NCBI RefSeq assembly: GCF_021608185.1
Contig: NZ_JAKIHN010000001.1
Coordinates: 434,001 to 498,000 of the forward strand
Direction: 5' to 3'
From: Flavobacterium anseongense
GTDB lineage: Bacteria; Bacteroidota; Bacteroidia; Flavobacteriales; Flavobacteriaceae
Length of the DNA: 64,000 nt
The notes under the pieces were generated by a model that searched no databases, was not told the DNA's origin, and saw only the letters and a program-made list of their open reading frames with translations. Below are positions 1-10,700 of this stretch, one piece after another (the stretch's first letter is position 1; each line of letters opens with the position of its first letter). The position numbers were made by a program, and so were the translations under genes.

Positions 1-627
1 ACCAACCATTATCATCGTTTTCTTTGAACGCTCATTTTCGTTGATTACAAAAAGTTTTTCTCCTTTTTTATTATACACCGAAATTCTTGTAAACGCTCTA
101 ACTTTTAATGTTGTCGTTCCTCCGATTCCAAATCCTTTTTCAAAAGAAAAATCGATATGTAAAAACATTACTCCATCTGCCTTAACAGCATCTGCCATTG
201 CTTGGGTCATACCTTCTTCGTTTGCAGCTGCCAACGGACCATCATAAATATATTTATATCCATCGTAAACCAGGTAATCTTTGGCTTCAAAATTTGACAT
301 TTGGTACTTAGGAACAAAATTTTTGTATGCATCAGAGCCTAATACATCTGCTTCAGGCACCAAATCAAAAGGAAATGATTTAGCATATTCGTTGTAAAAA
401 GCATCGTGAAATTTGTTCAAAATAGGCTTCAAATTAAACTTTGGATTGTCCCGCAATTCAAATACTTTCTTAATAACACCTTCGGTAAGTTTGTCACCGG
501 CAATCTCTGTAAAATCGATTACTTTATTGGCGTAAAAGGTTACTACAGCTACTTTTTTCTTTTGTGCCGAAACCGTAAATACAGACAGCATCAAAAAGAA
601 CAAAAGTATGTTCTTTGTTGTTTTCAT
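1..627 (-). CDS. Secreted protein of unknown function (3' end outside window)
   Basis: The reading frame opens with ATG at 627 and stays open to base 1, so 209 residues are visible and the C-terminus lies outside the window. The first 21 residues form a signal peptide (Lys-rich start, hydrophobic core, ending in SVFTVSAQ). The mature part has a KKKVAVVTFYANK opening, which looks like the first beta strand of a soluble alpha/beta or beta domain. I see no catalytic motif and do not recognise the family. A promoter of the Bacteroidota type sits just upstream (654-681), which supports this start. Location is probably periplasm or outer membrane; function unknown. Confidence 0.75.
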   Translation of the reverse strand, partial: MKTTKNILLFFLMLSVFTVSAQKKKVAVVTFYANKVIDFTEIAGDKLTEGVIKKVFELRDNPKFNLKPILNKFHDAFYNEYAKSFPFDLVPEADVLGSDAYKNFVPKYQMSNFEAKDYLVYDGYKYIYDGPLAAANEEGMTQAMADAVKADGVMFLHIDFSFEKGFGIGGTTTLKVRAFTRISVYNKKGEKLFVINENERSKKTMIMVG

Positions 628-653
628 AAATTATTTTGTTTTTATTGTTGGCG

Positions 654-681
654 CAAATATACTTTTTAAAACCAAACGCAA
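654..681 (-). promoter_or_regulatory. Promoter for the secreted protein gene
   Basis: Read on the minus strand, TTG (681-679), 17 bases, then TATATTTG (661-654). This matches the Bacteroidota consensus TTG-N17-TAnnTTTG exactly. The expected transcript start is about 20 bases upstream of the ATG at 627. Confidence 0.65.
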
Positions 682-721
682 AACTTTTAATTTGGTTAAA
701 TTCAGTAGTTTGTCCCAACAA

Positions 722-751
722 AAAAGAGACCAATAAATATTGGTCTCTTTT
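722..751 (-). terminator. Terminator of the FAS1 lipoprotein gene
   Basis: A perfect 14-bp inverted repeat (722-735 and 738-751) with A-runs and T-runs on its flanks lies 25 bp past the stop of the fasciclin gene. The minus-strand RNA would form AAAAGAGACC.../...GGTCTCTTTT followed by a U-run, a standard intrinsic terminator. Confidence 0.75.
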
Positions 752-775
752 CCACTTAAAATTCTAAACAATTAA

Positions 776-1396
776 CTAATTTATTGGCAACAATACTGCA
801 TCTACTACATGTATAATTCCGTTTGAAGCTGAAATATTAGCTGCCGTAATAGTGGCTGTATTTCCAATGGCATTGATAGAACCACTTGGAGTTACCGAAA
901 ATTGACTTCCTAAGAGCGTAGTTATTTCTCGGGTTCCTCTTCTTGGCACTACACTATTGGCAGCACGTCTACCTTCTGTTACATGGTATAATAAAACATC
1001 ACGAACTAATGGTGCCGGAAGTTCAGTAATACTGTTGACATTTAAGGCAGCGTACAAATTTTGAAAGGCTTCATCTGTTGGAGCAAAAACAGTGTATTGG
1101 TCTTTTCCGTTGGCAAACAGATTTACAAGTCCTGTATTAAGTTCGGAATCTACATAGACCAAAGCAGAAACCAACTCATTAAACCCGGCATCTACCGCTA
1201 TGCCTGCAATGGAAGCATTACCTGGAGCCGGAGCTCGATTCAATACATCAAAAGTCTCTTTGATAGAAAGTTTTGAAGTTGTTGCATCATCAGTTGTATT
1301 ATCATCCGGAGAACAAGATGAAAAGCTGAAAGAAATAAAAGCCAACAGCACAAATGCTTTTACGGCAGTAATTAGTTTGAAATTTTTGTTTTTCAT
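776..1396 (-). CDS. Fasciclin (FAS1) domain lipoprotein
   Basis: 206 residues. The N-terminus has a hydrophobic stretch ending in SFSSC (Cys28) followed by an Asp-rich stretch (SPDDNTTDD), the typical lipoprotein signal with surface-export-like acidic residues in Bacteroidota. Residues about 55-204 form one FAS1 domain: the H1-type motif TVFAPTDEAF, the central YHVTEG and the terminal GIIHVVDAVLLP are all present and in order. FAS1 domains mediate adhesion or matrix contacts, so a surface or periplasmic adhesive role is likely, but the ligand cannot be told. It is a single-gene unit with its own terminator. Confidence 0.9.
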   Translation of the reverse strand: MKNKNFKLITAVKAFVLLAFISFSFSSCSPDDNTTDDATTSKLSIKETFDVLNRAPAPGNASIAGIAVDAGFNELVSALVYVDSELNTGLVNLFANGKDQYTVFAPTDEAFQNLYAALNVNSITELPAPLVRDVLLYHVTEGRRAANSVVPRRGTREITTLLGSQFSVTPSGSINAIGNTATITAANISASNGIIHVVDAVLLPIN

Positions 1397-1756
1397 AGTG
1401 AATAGTTTTAATGTTATTATTGAAATTATTGATTTTCAAAAATGATACAAACCAAAAAAATGGTTCTAATAAAACTAGTAGGTGAAAGAGTTGGGATTGA
1501 AAATAAATAAACTTTTGTTTAATTATTTCTATTCAAAGTTAAACAAAATATGTTTGCAAAAATTACTTTAGCATTAGTTTAACAATCGTTTAAATAAGTA
1601 AAAATGAATTTGCTGCTTGACAAATAAGCAATTAGCAAGGAAATAAGGAAACCTTGCCACTGGTGTGGGTATCTGAAAATCAATTTAGGACTGCTTCGCT
1701 TGTGTCCCGTCTTTTCAGGAATTATAAAAGAGTGGCTTGGTTATGCGAACAAAATC
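1397..1756. other. 360-bp gene-free stretch with two stem-loops
   Basis: No gene is supported here. The first 200 bp are AT-rich leader and promoter DNA of the FAS1 gene without a clear consensus promoter. The second part has higher GC and two inverted repeats: GCAAGG/CCTTGC (1635-1640, 1652-1657), and a nested structure CTGAAAA (1673-1679) / TTTTCAG (1712-1718) enclosing GGAC/GTCC. The nested hairpin is not followed by a T-run on either strand, so it is not an obvious terminator. It may be a remnant of a dispersed intergenic repeat. Confidence 0.4.
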
Positions 1757-3877
1757 CTAGTAATCAAAATACCAGTTAAATATATCACATCGCAATCCAA
1801 CTGAAAACCAAGTGGTGCTTTCTTTAAAAGCAGTTGCAGTTTCCGTTGCCGGGCTGAAGTTTCTGTAGATAAAACTACCGAACAGTTTCATGTTGGTTGA
1901 AGGATTTATCAAATAACCCGCTTGCACATCGGCTATGAAAATGCTGGTTTTGTTTCCTTGCCCAATGTTTACTCCTGTATCAAAAGGGCGGTTATCATTA
2001 TAACTTAAATAGATATTGCTTCCGTAATTAAAGTTGTCGGTTGCGTTATTGAAATCCAATCCGCGTTCACCAAAAGTAACTTTAGCATCGGCAAAATATC
2101 TTCCTTTATGATAACGGGCAATAGCGATAAATTCCTTGAAATTCCCGCCCCAATTGTGTCCTAAACTTTGATTGTTGTGACCATAATTGGTAATGGCTTC
2201 GCTATGTGCATACACATAAGGACGCACATGATTGTATTCAACCTGCAACAATAAATTTTTAATGTTGAATGCATTATAATATTTGGCTCCTAATTGATAC
2301 CCAAACTTATTCTTCCAGCTCTTGTTACCGGCTTTTACTGCATCCAATGAAAATTCATCTAACAAAAACTGTCCGTAAAAATTGATTTGATTGTTCCATT
2401 TTACTTTGGATGTCAAACCTAACAAGGCATTTCCGCTTCTGGCCGAAGACGTAAATTCGACTGTACGATAAAATATAATTGGGTTTACAAAACTCATGTC
2501 AAAACCACGGTTGTTTTTATTAGTCCAAATCACCGATTCAAATAAGCCAACATTCCATTTATTAGTAATATTCAAACTTAGATAATGACTGGCTGCAAAC
2601 TTGGTTGCATAGGTTCTGTCTTCGGTAACTTCGGGACGAACATCTTTGAGCCATGTATAAATGTTGGTGTATTTTATTTTCCAGAAAGTAGTGTTCATTT
2701 TAAAATAAGGATACGGACTCGCACCATCACCCAACAATAAAGAACGATAACCATCGCCAATAAAATTCTTGCCATAACCCAAATTCAGATTAATGAATTT
2801 ACTTGGTGTATACGACAAATTGGCCTCAGCCATAGGAAAATCATAAGCATCTTTTTTGAATCCTTTTGCAATTCCGATACCCGGAATAATAGCAGGATTA
2901 CCACCATCGGGTTTTATTAATGCTGCATAGCTATTGAAATAATCAGCAAATCGTCCTTGACTTTCATAAATGGTTGTGGTAAAATTTAATTCTTTTCCCA
3001 AACCACCATTAAATTGAATCCCTCTTGTATTTATATAAGTATAAGAAGCGACACTTGGGTCACTTTTCCCCATTTGGATATCAAAAATTGGATTTAGTGT
3101 AAACCAATAATCCTCACCTTGTATTTCGACTAAATTTTCGTTCCAGAGTTTTCTGCCAAACCATGCTTTAGAGCTTTTCAGCAACTTCTGATTTTCTTCT
3201 TTCAGATTGTAATATTTAGAAACATCAGCATAAGAAAAAGGTTTCGAGCCTGTATGATTATTGGCGCCAATCTGATTCATTGCACCATCAAACTGCGAAT
3301 AATAACTGTGTGAAAACGGAATATTAATATGACTTTGAAACTGTGGCTTTTCAAATTTTTTATACTTGATGCTATCTAATTCCGTAAGCTGTTTGTTATT
3401 TGGTTTGTATATGTATGAATTCTTTTCAGCCAAAGCATCTGCTTCTTTTTGTGCTTGTAAGTCGGCTGCGCTTTGTAACGGAATTGCAATTTTGATAGTG
3501 TATTTGGCATAGGTCGGCTTTCCGTTATACGTTGCCGGAGAAATCTTTGGCATTTTTTCAAAAACTCTTTTGCTTTCTGCGACTAATGCTTCATCGATTG
3601 CATCAACATATTGCACTTTGAAATTTCCTTCATCATTCACTTCAAAAAGTACAATGACATTTCCTTTGAAATTATTTTGTTTCAGATTTTCAGGCACTTT
3701 AAAATTAGTGTACACAAAATCCTGAACCTGATTGTAAAAACAAGTTTCTAATGCCTGATACTGTAAACTTTCGCAAGCCGGAAAAACCGGAAATCTTTCA
3801 GCTGCTTTTTGCGAAACCTGAGCGTTAATTGTGCTTGTTAAAAAAAGCAGTACTAAAAACGGAAGTGTTTTCTTCAT
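1757..3877 (-). CDS. remB: RemB-like gliding motility outer membrane protein
   Basis: 706 residues with a signal peptide (ends about INAQ, residue 20). Residues about 60-135 resemble a TonB C-terminal-like domain (FKGNVIVLFEVNDEG, then a KMPKISPATYNGKPT stretch). Residues about 170-706 are a beta-barrel-like region rich in aromatic and Asn residues, with the Wzi-like segment GYGKNFIGDGYRSLLLG. This architecture and the position next to gcvH and sprA match the gliding protein RemB as I recall it from F. johnsoniae. The neighbouring genes are transcribed in the same direction, but a terminator (3939-3966) separates it from the vanZ-gcvH-sprA run. The symbol rests on remembered synteny and family features; 'Wzi-like capsule assembly protein' is the cautious alternative. 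Confidence 0.7.
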   Translation of the reverse strand: MKKTLPFLVLLFLTSTINAQVSQKAAERFPVFPACESLQYQALETCFYNQVQDFVYTNFKVPENLKQNNFKGNVIVLFEVNDEGNFKVQYVDAIDEALVAESKRVFEKMPKISPATYNGKPTYAKYTIKIAIPLQSAADLQAQKEADALAEKNSYIYKPNNKQLTELDSIKYKKFEKPQFQSHINIPFSHSYYSQFDGAMNQIGANNHTGSKPFSYADVSKYYNLKEENQKLLKSSKAWFGRKLWNENLVEIQGEDYWFTLNPIFDIQMGKSDPSVASYTYINTRGIQFNGGLGKELNFTTTIYESQGRFADYFNSYAALIKPDGGNPAIIPGIGIAKGFKKDAYDFPMAEANLSYTPSKFINLNLGYGKNFIGDGYRSLLLGDGASPYPYFKMNTTFWKIKYTNIYTWLKDVRPEVTEDRTYATKFAASHYLSLNITNKWNVGLFESVIWTNKNNRGFDMSFVNPIIFYRTVEFTSSARSGNALLGLTSKVKWNNQINFYGQFLLDEFSLDAVKAGNKSWKNKFGYQLGAKYYNAFNIKNLLLQVEYNHVRPYVYAHSEAITNYGHNNQSLGHNWGGNFKEFIAIARYHKGRYFADAKVTFGERGLDFNNATDNFNYGSNIYLSYNDNRPFDTGVNIGQGNKTSIFIADVQAGYLINPSTNMKLFGSFIYRNFSPATETATAFKESTTWFSVGLRCDIFNWYFDY

Positions 3878-3938
3878 TTCTTTAAATATATCGATTCAAG
3901 ATTAGGATTTTGTATTCATGTGATAAAAGTAAAAAAAA

Positions 3939-3966
3939 TCCCGTCGCGTAAGATAACGAAACGGGA
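3939..3966 (-). terminator. Terminator after the vanZ-like gene
   Basis: The minus-strand RNA carries TCCCGT, a 16-base loop region with a weak inner CGT/ACG pairing, ACGGGA, and then a run of eight U. It lies 10 bp past the vanZ-like stop and isolates remB from the upstream genes. Confidence 0.65.
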
Positions 3967-3975
3967 CAATCTTTA

Positions 3976-4356
3976 TTATCTGGTTGTTTGTTGCTTTCTT
4001 CTTTTGATTAAAACAAATAAAACTAAAGCTAATAATGCTCCGCCAAAATTTGCCAAAACATCAAATGCATCTGCATGTCGCGTTGTGGTAAATTTTTCCT
4101 GTAAAATTTCAATTAGTATTCCGTAGCAAAGTGAGATTATGACAATTACTACTATTTTTGGTAGTGCTATTTCATTTAGCTTCAGCCAAAAATGATATCC
4201 CCAAAGCATCGTAAAAACAAAATGAAGCGTAAAGTGAACATATTTATCAGCTCCGGAAACTCCAATAGAAGGCAAATCGGTAAACTTTACTAAGCATAAA
4301 ACAGCAATTAAAACAGTCCACCCAACGGCAAAACTGAATGTTACTTTTTTAAGCAC
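3976..4356 (-). CDS. VanZ-like family membrane protein
   Basis: A small polytopic protein with about four membrane segments and the VanZ-like signature [21 protein letters not shown] near residues 35-55. VanZ-like domains occur widely outside antibiotic resistance, and nothing here points to glycopeptide resistance. There is no ATG: the frame is open to a GTG at 4380 (32-bp overlap with gcvH), but a second GTG at 4356 gives the natural N-terminus MLKKVTFSF and only an 8-bp overlap with the gcvH stop, so I use that one. It is translationally coupled to gcvH. Function unknown. Confidence 0.75.
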   Translation of the reverse strand: MLKKVTFSFAVGWTVLIAVLCLVKFTDLPSIGVSGADKYVHFTLHFVFTMLWGYHFWLKLNEIALPKIVVIVIISLCYGILIEILQEKFTTTRHADAFDVLANFGGALLALVLFVLIKRRKQQTTR

Positions 4357-4729
4357 CAATAAGTTCTTTGTAAGCGTCACTCGAAAGTAATTCTGCTACT
4401 TCGGCTACATTTGAAATTTTAACTTTCACCATCCATCCTTTTCCATAAGGGTCTGAATTAACATCTTCCGGATTTCTTTCTAATTCGTCATTGAATTCAA
4501 TAATTTCTCCTGACAATGGCAGGAATAAATCGGAAACTGTTTTCACGGCTTCAACGGTTCCAAAAACTTCGTCTTTGTCTAATGTTTGGTCTAATGTTTC
4601 TACTTCAACATAAACAATGTCTCCCAATTCTTTTTGCGCAAAATCGGTAATGCCAACAGTGGCAATATCGCCATCAATTAAAACCCATTCGTGGTCTTTA
4701 GTATACTTTAAATTGCTTGGTATATTCAT
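4349..4729 (-). CDS. gcvH: Glycine cleavage system H protein
   Basis: 126 residues, the full family length. The H protein carries the lipoyl arm that shuttles the aminomethyl group between the P, T and L proteins. The lipoylation lysine is Lys63 in the motif [11 protein letters not shown]. The start [15 protein letters not shown] is the canonical N-terminus. No gcvP or gcvT lies in the window, which is normal for Bacteroidota, where the glycine cleavage genes are scattered. It sits between sprA (64 bp upstream) and the vanZ-like gene (overlapping). The association with the secretion gene is positional only. Confidence 0.95.
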   Translation of the reverse strand: MNIPSNLKYTKDHEWVLIDGDIATVGITDFAQKELGDIVYVEVETLDQTLDKDEVFGTVEAVKTVSDLFLPLSGEIIEFNDELERNPEDVNSDPYGKGWMVKVKISNVAEVAELLSSDAYKELIGA

Positions 4730-4793
4730 TTGATATTAAGTTTAGACCGCAAAGATACCATTTGATATTGTAATTTTTATTGAAAAATAGCTG

Positions 4794-7700
4794 TTAGTTT
4801 CCAAAATTATATCGCATGGTAAAACCAGCTCTAATGTTCGTTAATGGGAATGATGTAGAAATCACTGGTTTTGAGAATGAATGATCATAGAAGAAAATTG
4901 CCGTCAGGTTTTTACTAAACGAATAATCGGCTGTTAATTTTGCTGACCAAATATTTTGCCCACCACCCAATTGATTGTTATCATAATCTAAATAACGTAC
5001 AATGGTTTTGTTATTTCTATACGAGAAATCAATTTTTAAATTGATATCACTCTTAATAATTCCGGTTGGATTATCTGCTAATTGCGAAGAGAAAATAACG
5101 TCTTTAAAGCGGTATCCAAAACCAACAATATATTCTTTACCTTGAACCTCTGTCAATAAATTATTGTCAAAACTCAATGACAAACTTCTGTCTTTTTTAA
5201 TTTCAGCCAAAATTTTGAAAGCATTTTTCATTTCAAAATCGATGCGAACAAGTGGATTGAATTGCTCCACTAAGTTGATGTTGGCAATAATTGTTTTGTT
5301 GTAGAAGTTACCAATACCACTATTGTCCTGAATAGCTACATTAGGGTCATAATCAAGATTTGAGCGGAAAGAGTTTATTGTATATGAAGCCCTGTAAGCA
5401 TGTTGAATGGAGAAACGCTTGAACCTTTCTTTGAAAAATTTATAACGCATCAATCCGCTGTACTTAATTGTCCAGTTAGGGATTGGAAAATCTCTGAAAG
5501 CGCCTAAAGAAACTCCTTTGGCTGCATCGCCTGCTTTGTGATCGGCAATGCCTAATCCTGTATAAGCTGCCAAAAACGACGGAATCAAAACGGCCTGATT
5601 GTTTTTACCAAATCCGATTGGGTATCCAAAATTATTCGTGTAAAAATTATAATTAGGGTCTGATGGTGCCGGAACCGGATTCGCTCCATCTCCATATCTT
5701 GGATAATTTGGTCCTCCATAATATTGCTGTGCTAATCTATCGGCAATAATAATTCTGTTATCTCTAAAATCCTGGAAAGTGGAAGAGTAATTTTCATCAC
5801 TTGCCTTAAAGGAAGTTTTTAGCATTACTGCAGAAATAGAGAAGTTACCAAAATTGTATGGTGATTGAGGATGATAACCACTTGCATCTGTATTAAATTG
5901 TTCTGAATAGTTATTGGCATACGTTCTATCGGCACTTAAATCTATTTTAAAGTCGGGGAATAAATCGACATTAGCCGTAACATTTAAAGTCTTGGTTACA
6001 ACTTGTGTAAAGCTTTGATTAAATTCAGGATAGCTTGTCAACCAACCTCTTTTTGCAGCTTCGTACCGCACATCATCCTGTCCTCCAAAAACGAACCCTA
6101 GTGATGGTTTTGCCGAGCCAAAGAAACCTAATCCGGGTAAGAATCCGGGAAGAACAGTTCCTTCGTTTTGAGTGTAGTTAATCTGAATGTTCTTCACACT
6201 GGTTAAAACACCTTTCAATCCATCAACAAACACATTAGTTGTTTTGGCAGGTTGTGGTTTAACACTGGTAATTTTTTCTCCCGGTTTTGGTAAGGCTGCC
6301 GGTTTTTGAGCTGGTGCTGCTGGTTTTTTACCTAATCCAATATATTTATAAAAAGTTTCCATGTTGAATGCCGTGTTCAAACGGTGTGAACCTGCATTTT
6401 GAATGGTGTTTCCTAAATCATATCCATCAACTGAATTCATGGCTAATGACGCTCTCTGCCAACTATAGTCTCCCGTATAAGAATAGGTCGATTTTACAAA
6501 TGCCAATGTCGGAATTTTGTTAATTGGCAATTCATAGTTCACGACAATTTGTTGGTTATGCTGATTTGGTGTTCCGATGTTCCAAAAATCTGTCCAAATT
6601 GTATTGCTGTTATCCGGAACATTATTTTCATCCATGTAGGTGCGGACAATATTGTGTGACGCTGCTGTAAAGTTTATTTTTAATGCTTTTGTGAGGTTAT
6701 AATTAAATCCGTATTGATAGTTGAACATATAATTTCTTCTGAACAATGGATCTAAAGCAATACCGGCTACATCAACCTGTCTAAACTGTTGCTTGTTGTA
6801 TTGTCTGATGATGTTACTACTAAACGAAATACTTGCCGGCAGGTAGTTGAAATTAAAATCGCTAAGCATTTTCCAATACGAACTTTTCTTAAAAAACTTA
6901 CTTTTCTTAAACGGTTCAACTGCTTTATTTTTAAATGTATAAGTATAATCAACACTTGTATTTACCTGTTGATCGATATAATTTTCGATTTCATAATTGT
7001 GCTTTTCAACCTGATTATAGGAATACGAAAGGGTTAAATTCTCCGGGTCGTAGATGTGTTGCTTTTGTTCCGGAGCCCTATCTTTTTTGACACCAATAAA
7101 GTTGATGCTTTTTCTTTTTGTAAAATCTATCGCTCTTCTTCTGATATTTTCTCTCTCTGCGGCACTAGATGTATTGTCAATAAGCTGCTGTAAACGAATA
7201 TCCTGATTAAACGGATCGTATTCCGGTGTGATTAATTCTTCTCCAACAGCATAATTGAAGGGTAAATTAATTCCCCATTTTTTTGGTAGTAATTTCCCCA
7301 AGCTAAGATTAGTAACAATATTATACTGTTGCATATCTTCTCTGCTTCTTTCTTGTGGTGCTTGTTCTAAAGCTCCGAAACCAATGGTGCTCATTCTTCC
7401 TGTAGCAGAAACTGTAGCAAAATCGGCTAAGTTGGTATCCATATTTAAAACCGCTGCCATTCCGCCTTTGTTATTCAAATCGGCTAAGCGCAATTCGTTA
7501 AACCAAACCTCACCACGAACGCTATCGGAGTGATTATTTTTAATCCCAACCATCAACGTTCTTACCAAACCAAAATTTGGCGTTCCTTTTATTCCTAATC
7601 GCAAGTTTGGATCACCATCACCATCAGGAAGTGAGATGTCATCATCAGGATAATAAACGCCATCAGGGAAAGTCGTAAAATCAAGGCCTAAAGATTTCAC

Positions 7701-10700
7701 TTTCATTTTGGTTAACAGCGACAAATTTAAATTAATTTCATTGGCGTCAGGCCAAATAATATTAGCATCAGTAGCTCCTGTCGGAGTCACTTTAAGTGGA
7801 ATTTCAACCTGATAATAGTTATTAGTAAAGTCATTTCCGAAACGAATAAATGCTTTCATTTGATCATCCTGCAATGGTGTTGTATCTCCCGGTAATGCTT
7901 CAGCATGTAAAAACATTTTCAACTTATTGTATTGACGCATGTCAACTTCAATATTTTTAAACACCGCTCTTGAGTCGCCAACTTCTAATCCTCCTGTTCC
8001 TGCAGGTGTTCCGTTTGCTCTTAGCGAAAGTGATTGCTCATTCTGATTGATAACTTGTTGTCCGTTTTGAAGCTGTTCTCTAACAACTCCCGGAGGCGTT
8101 ACATAAGGAATGGGAACTCGCTGTGAGTTTTCCTGAATATTAACTGCCAAGACATCAAAATTAGTGTTGTCATCCGTTGGGTCGGTATCTGTTGTTTGAA
8201 ATGAGTTATCATAACGTCTCCATTCGCCACGAACTAAATCTAAAGCCCCAAAACGCAGTGTAATAGGTTTGTCAAATCCTGTCATAAACATTCTCATAAA
8301 ACGAATAGAACGAAAATCGGAAATACTACCCACAACATTAGTTGGTTGTGATACAGGAATTTTAAACTGATACCATCTTGCTTGTGTTGGGATATCATTA
8401 GGCGTGTCTGTAACATTAGTAACTACTTTGTCTGTAATAAAGTTTTGTCCTACCGGCATTCCATCAGGGCCGGCATAATACATTTCAACTTTATACTCAT
8501 AATATGCATTCGCTGTATTCATCGTATTATCACGATTGATATCTTCAACATCCGGAAGTGTTGACGAACCTCTGTTGTTATCTGAAACTCCAACCGGTGA
8601 GTTGCCTTCAACTCCATTATAATTTCTATAACGGTCTAATACGGTTGACCCGGTAGCGCTTAAAAAATATTGGTAATTATCTCCTGCAGGGTCAGCTAAA
8701 GCCGCATAACCGCCAATATCAGGAAGACTTTGTTCGGCAGCATCATTAATACCATCAAAGCCTACATCCTGCGCCGCTCTATTGCCTCCATCGACATCAA
8801 AAGCATAAATAAGTGACTGTGAAGATGGAACTTTACCCCAAACTGTAGTATTGGTTAACGATTGTGAAGCACTGTTAGATGGCAATCCATTTTCATATTG
8901 CTTACGCTCATCTTTTAAAACGTCTTCTGATATTTCTCCAAGGTTAAAATAGATTTGCCCTGAGTTTGTCGTATTTGCAACAGCTGAAGGATTTGCAGGG
9001 TCAAAATAGGGATCTAAAACCCAAAACTGAATATACTCTACATTGCTTTGCTCAAAGTTGGTAGAGTTTATAGCTCGCATAATCCCACCAAAATTTTTCT
9101 TTGCATCGATGCTATTAAATCCAGACGGAAGTGCTACTGGGTTAAAGTTATAAGGACCTCTTTCTTCAGGATAATAGGTTAAATCTAAAGTATTAATCAC
9201 TGTAGATTGTCCTATTTGAATATCGGTATTAGGGAATAATTCCTTACTGAAAATCCTTCTCGTATTATTGGCAGAAATACCATCCTGACCAATATCTCCG
9301 GGTGTTTGAACATAAATGGTTGGATCGATACTGTACCAATTTAATTTAGCTCTTTTGAAACCATAACTCAAATCAACTGCATTCGAACCGAAATCTTCAT
9401 AATCTGCTATCGTTGGTCTTTTTGGCGTAGAAGATAAACTCCACGAAAGTGCTGAACGCATATCAATAGTCGTTTGCGATCCTTCGAAATCATCTACATA
9501 AACTGTTGGTTCTCCTTCAAACTGGTCTGTTTTTGAAGCATCAGGTTTCAAAAAAGCAATCTCGCCTCGTAATGAGAAATTAGACGGAACATCAGTATCG
9601 ATGTTTGGCAATTTATTGACCATTCGGGTTAAAAAGGGAACTTCGGTGGAATAATTAGCATTGAACCCAAAAATAGTATTGTTAACCGATTCCTGACCAT
9701 AATTAGATTTACTGGTAAGTGGTCTTTCCGTCATTTTTATGTAGGTTGCACCAACTAATAATTTATCAGAGAATTTGTGTTCTACATTAATTCCCATAAA
9801 TCTTCTGGTTTGTTGTCCAAAAGTGGAATTGTTTTCGACAGAAACCTGAATTGGTGTATTTGATGCCTGCAAGGAAGGATCCAAAATTTGAACTCTTCCT
9901 GCCTGGTAATTCACGCTGTAATCAATCCCTTCCTGCAATACTCTTCCTCCTGCCGTTACTACAACCGAACCTCTTGGAACATTATAAGCTCCAATCGGAA
10001 TTCCGTCACCGCCTGAAGATTTAAATCTACCCTTTAATTGGAATTTATTCTTTTCAGCATCCTGCAAAGCTGCAGCTTGTGTTCCTGCATACATGCTTCT
10101 GAAAACGTATTTTGCCTGATTCCCATTATAGGTATTCTCATCATAGTAATTTTCTGCCCCCAATTTTAATTTATCGAAAATCAATTTACCAAATGGCTCG
10201 ACGGTAGTAAATATGATGCGCCCATTTTGTTGGTCAACAGTTAATCCGGGTAAAAAATCAAAAAAACCATCTCCACCAACTTGTGGGTCATTATTGTAGT
10301 TCAATTTATCAACATTGAAAACTTTTAAAAGCGGTGTTTCCGAAACTTCATTCCCAGGTGTTGGACTTGTCGGGAAGGGTGTTCCTGTGACCGGACTAAT
10401 ATAATTGATTGGTGACGGATCACTATACAAAATGTTGAATCTGAAATCTTCTTGCTGTAATTGGTATCCACCTTGAATTTGATAAATATTTTTCATCATC
10501 AAGTTCCAGATTGGCTTCTGAACATTGGTTAAATTACTCTTTAACATTTTCAGAATCAAACTTTGGGTTGACACTGATGCGTCATCGGGTGTTGTACCTG
10601 TAAGTACTGTGGAATCAACTCCGTCTGTTCCAAACTCTCCAACCTGATAAACTTCATCACCAATAGTATATTGATAAGCAACCGCTAAGACTTCATCATT

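Noticed and set aside
3976..4356. VanZ-like protein as an antibiotic resistance gene
   Set aside because: The family is broad, no other van genes are present, and the protein is coupled to gcvH.
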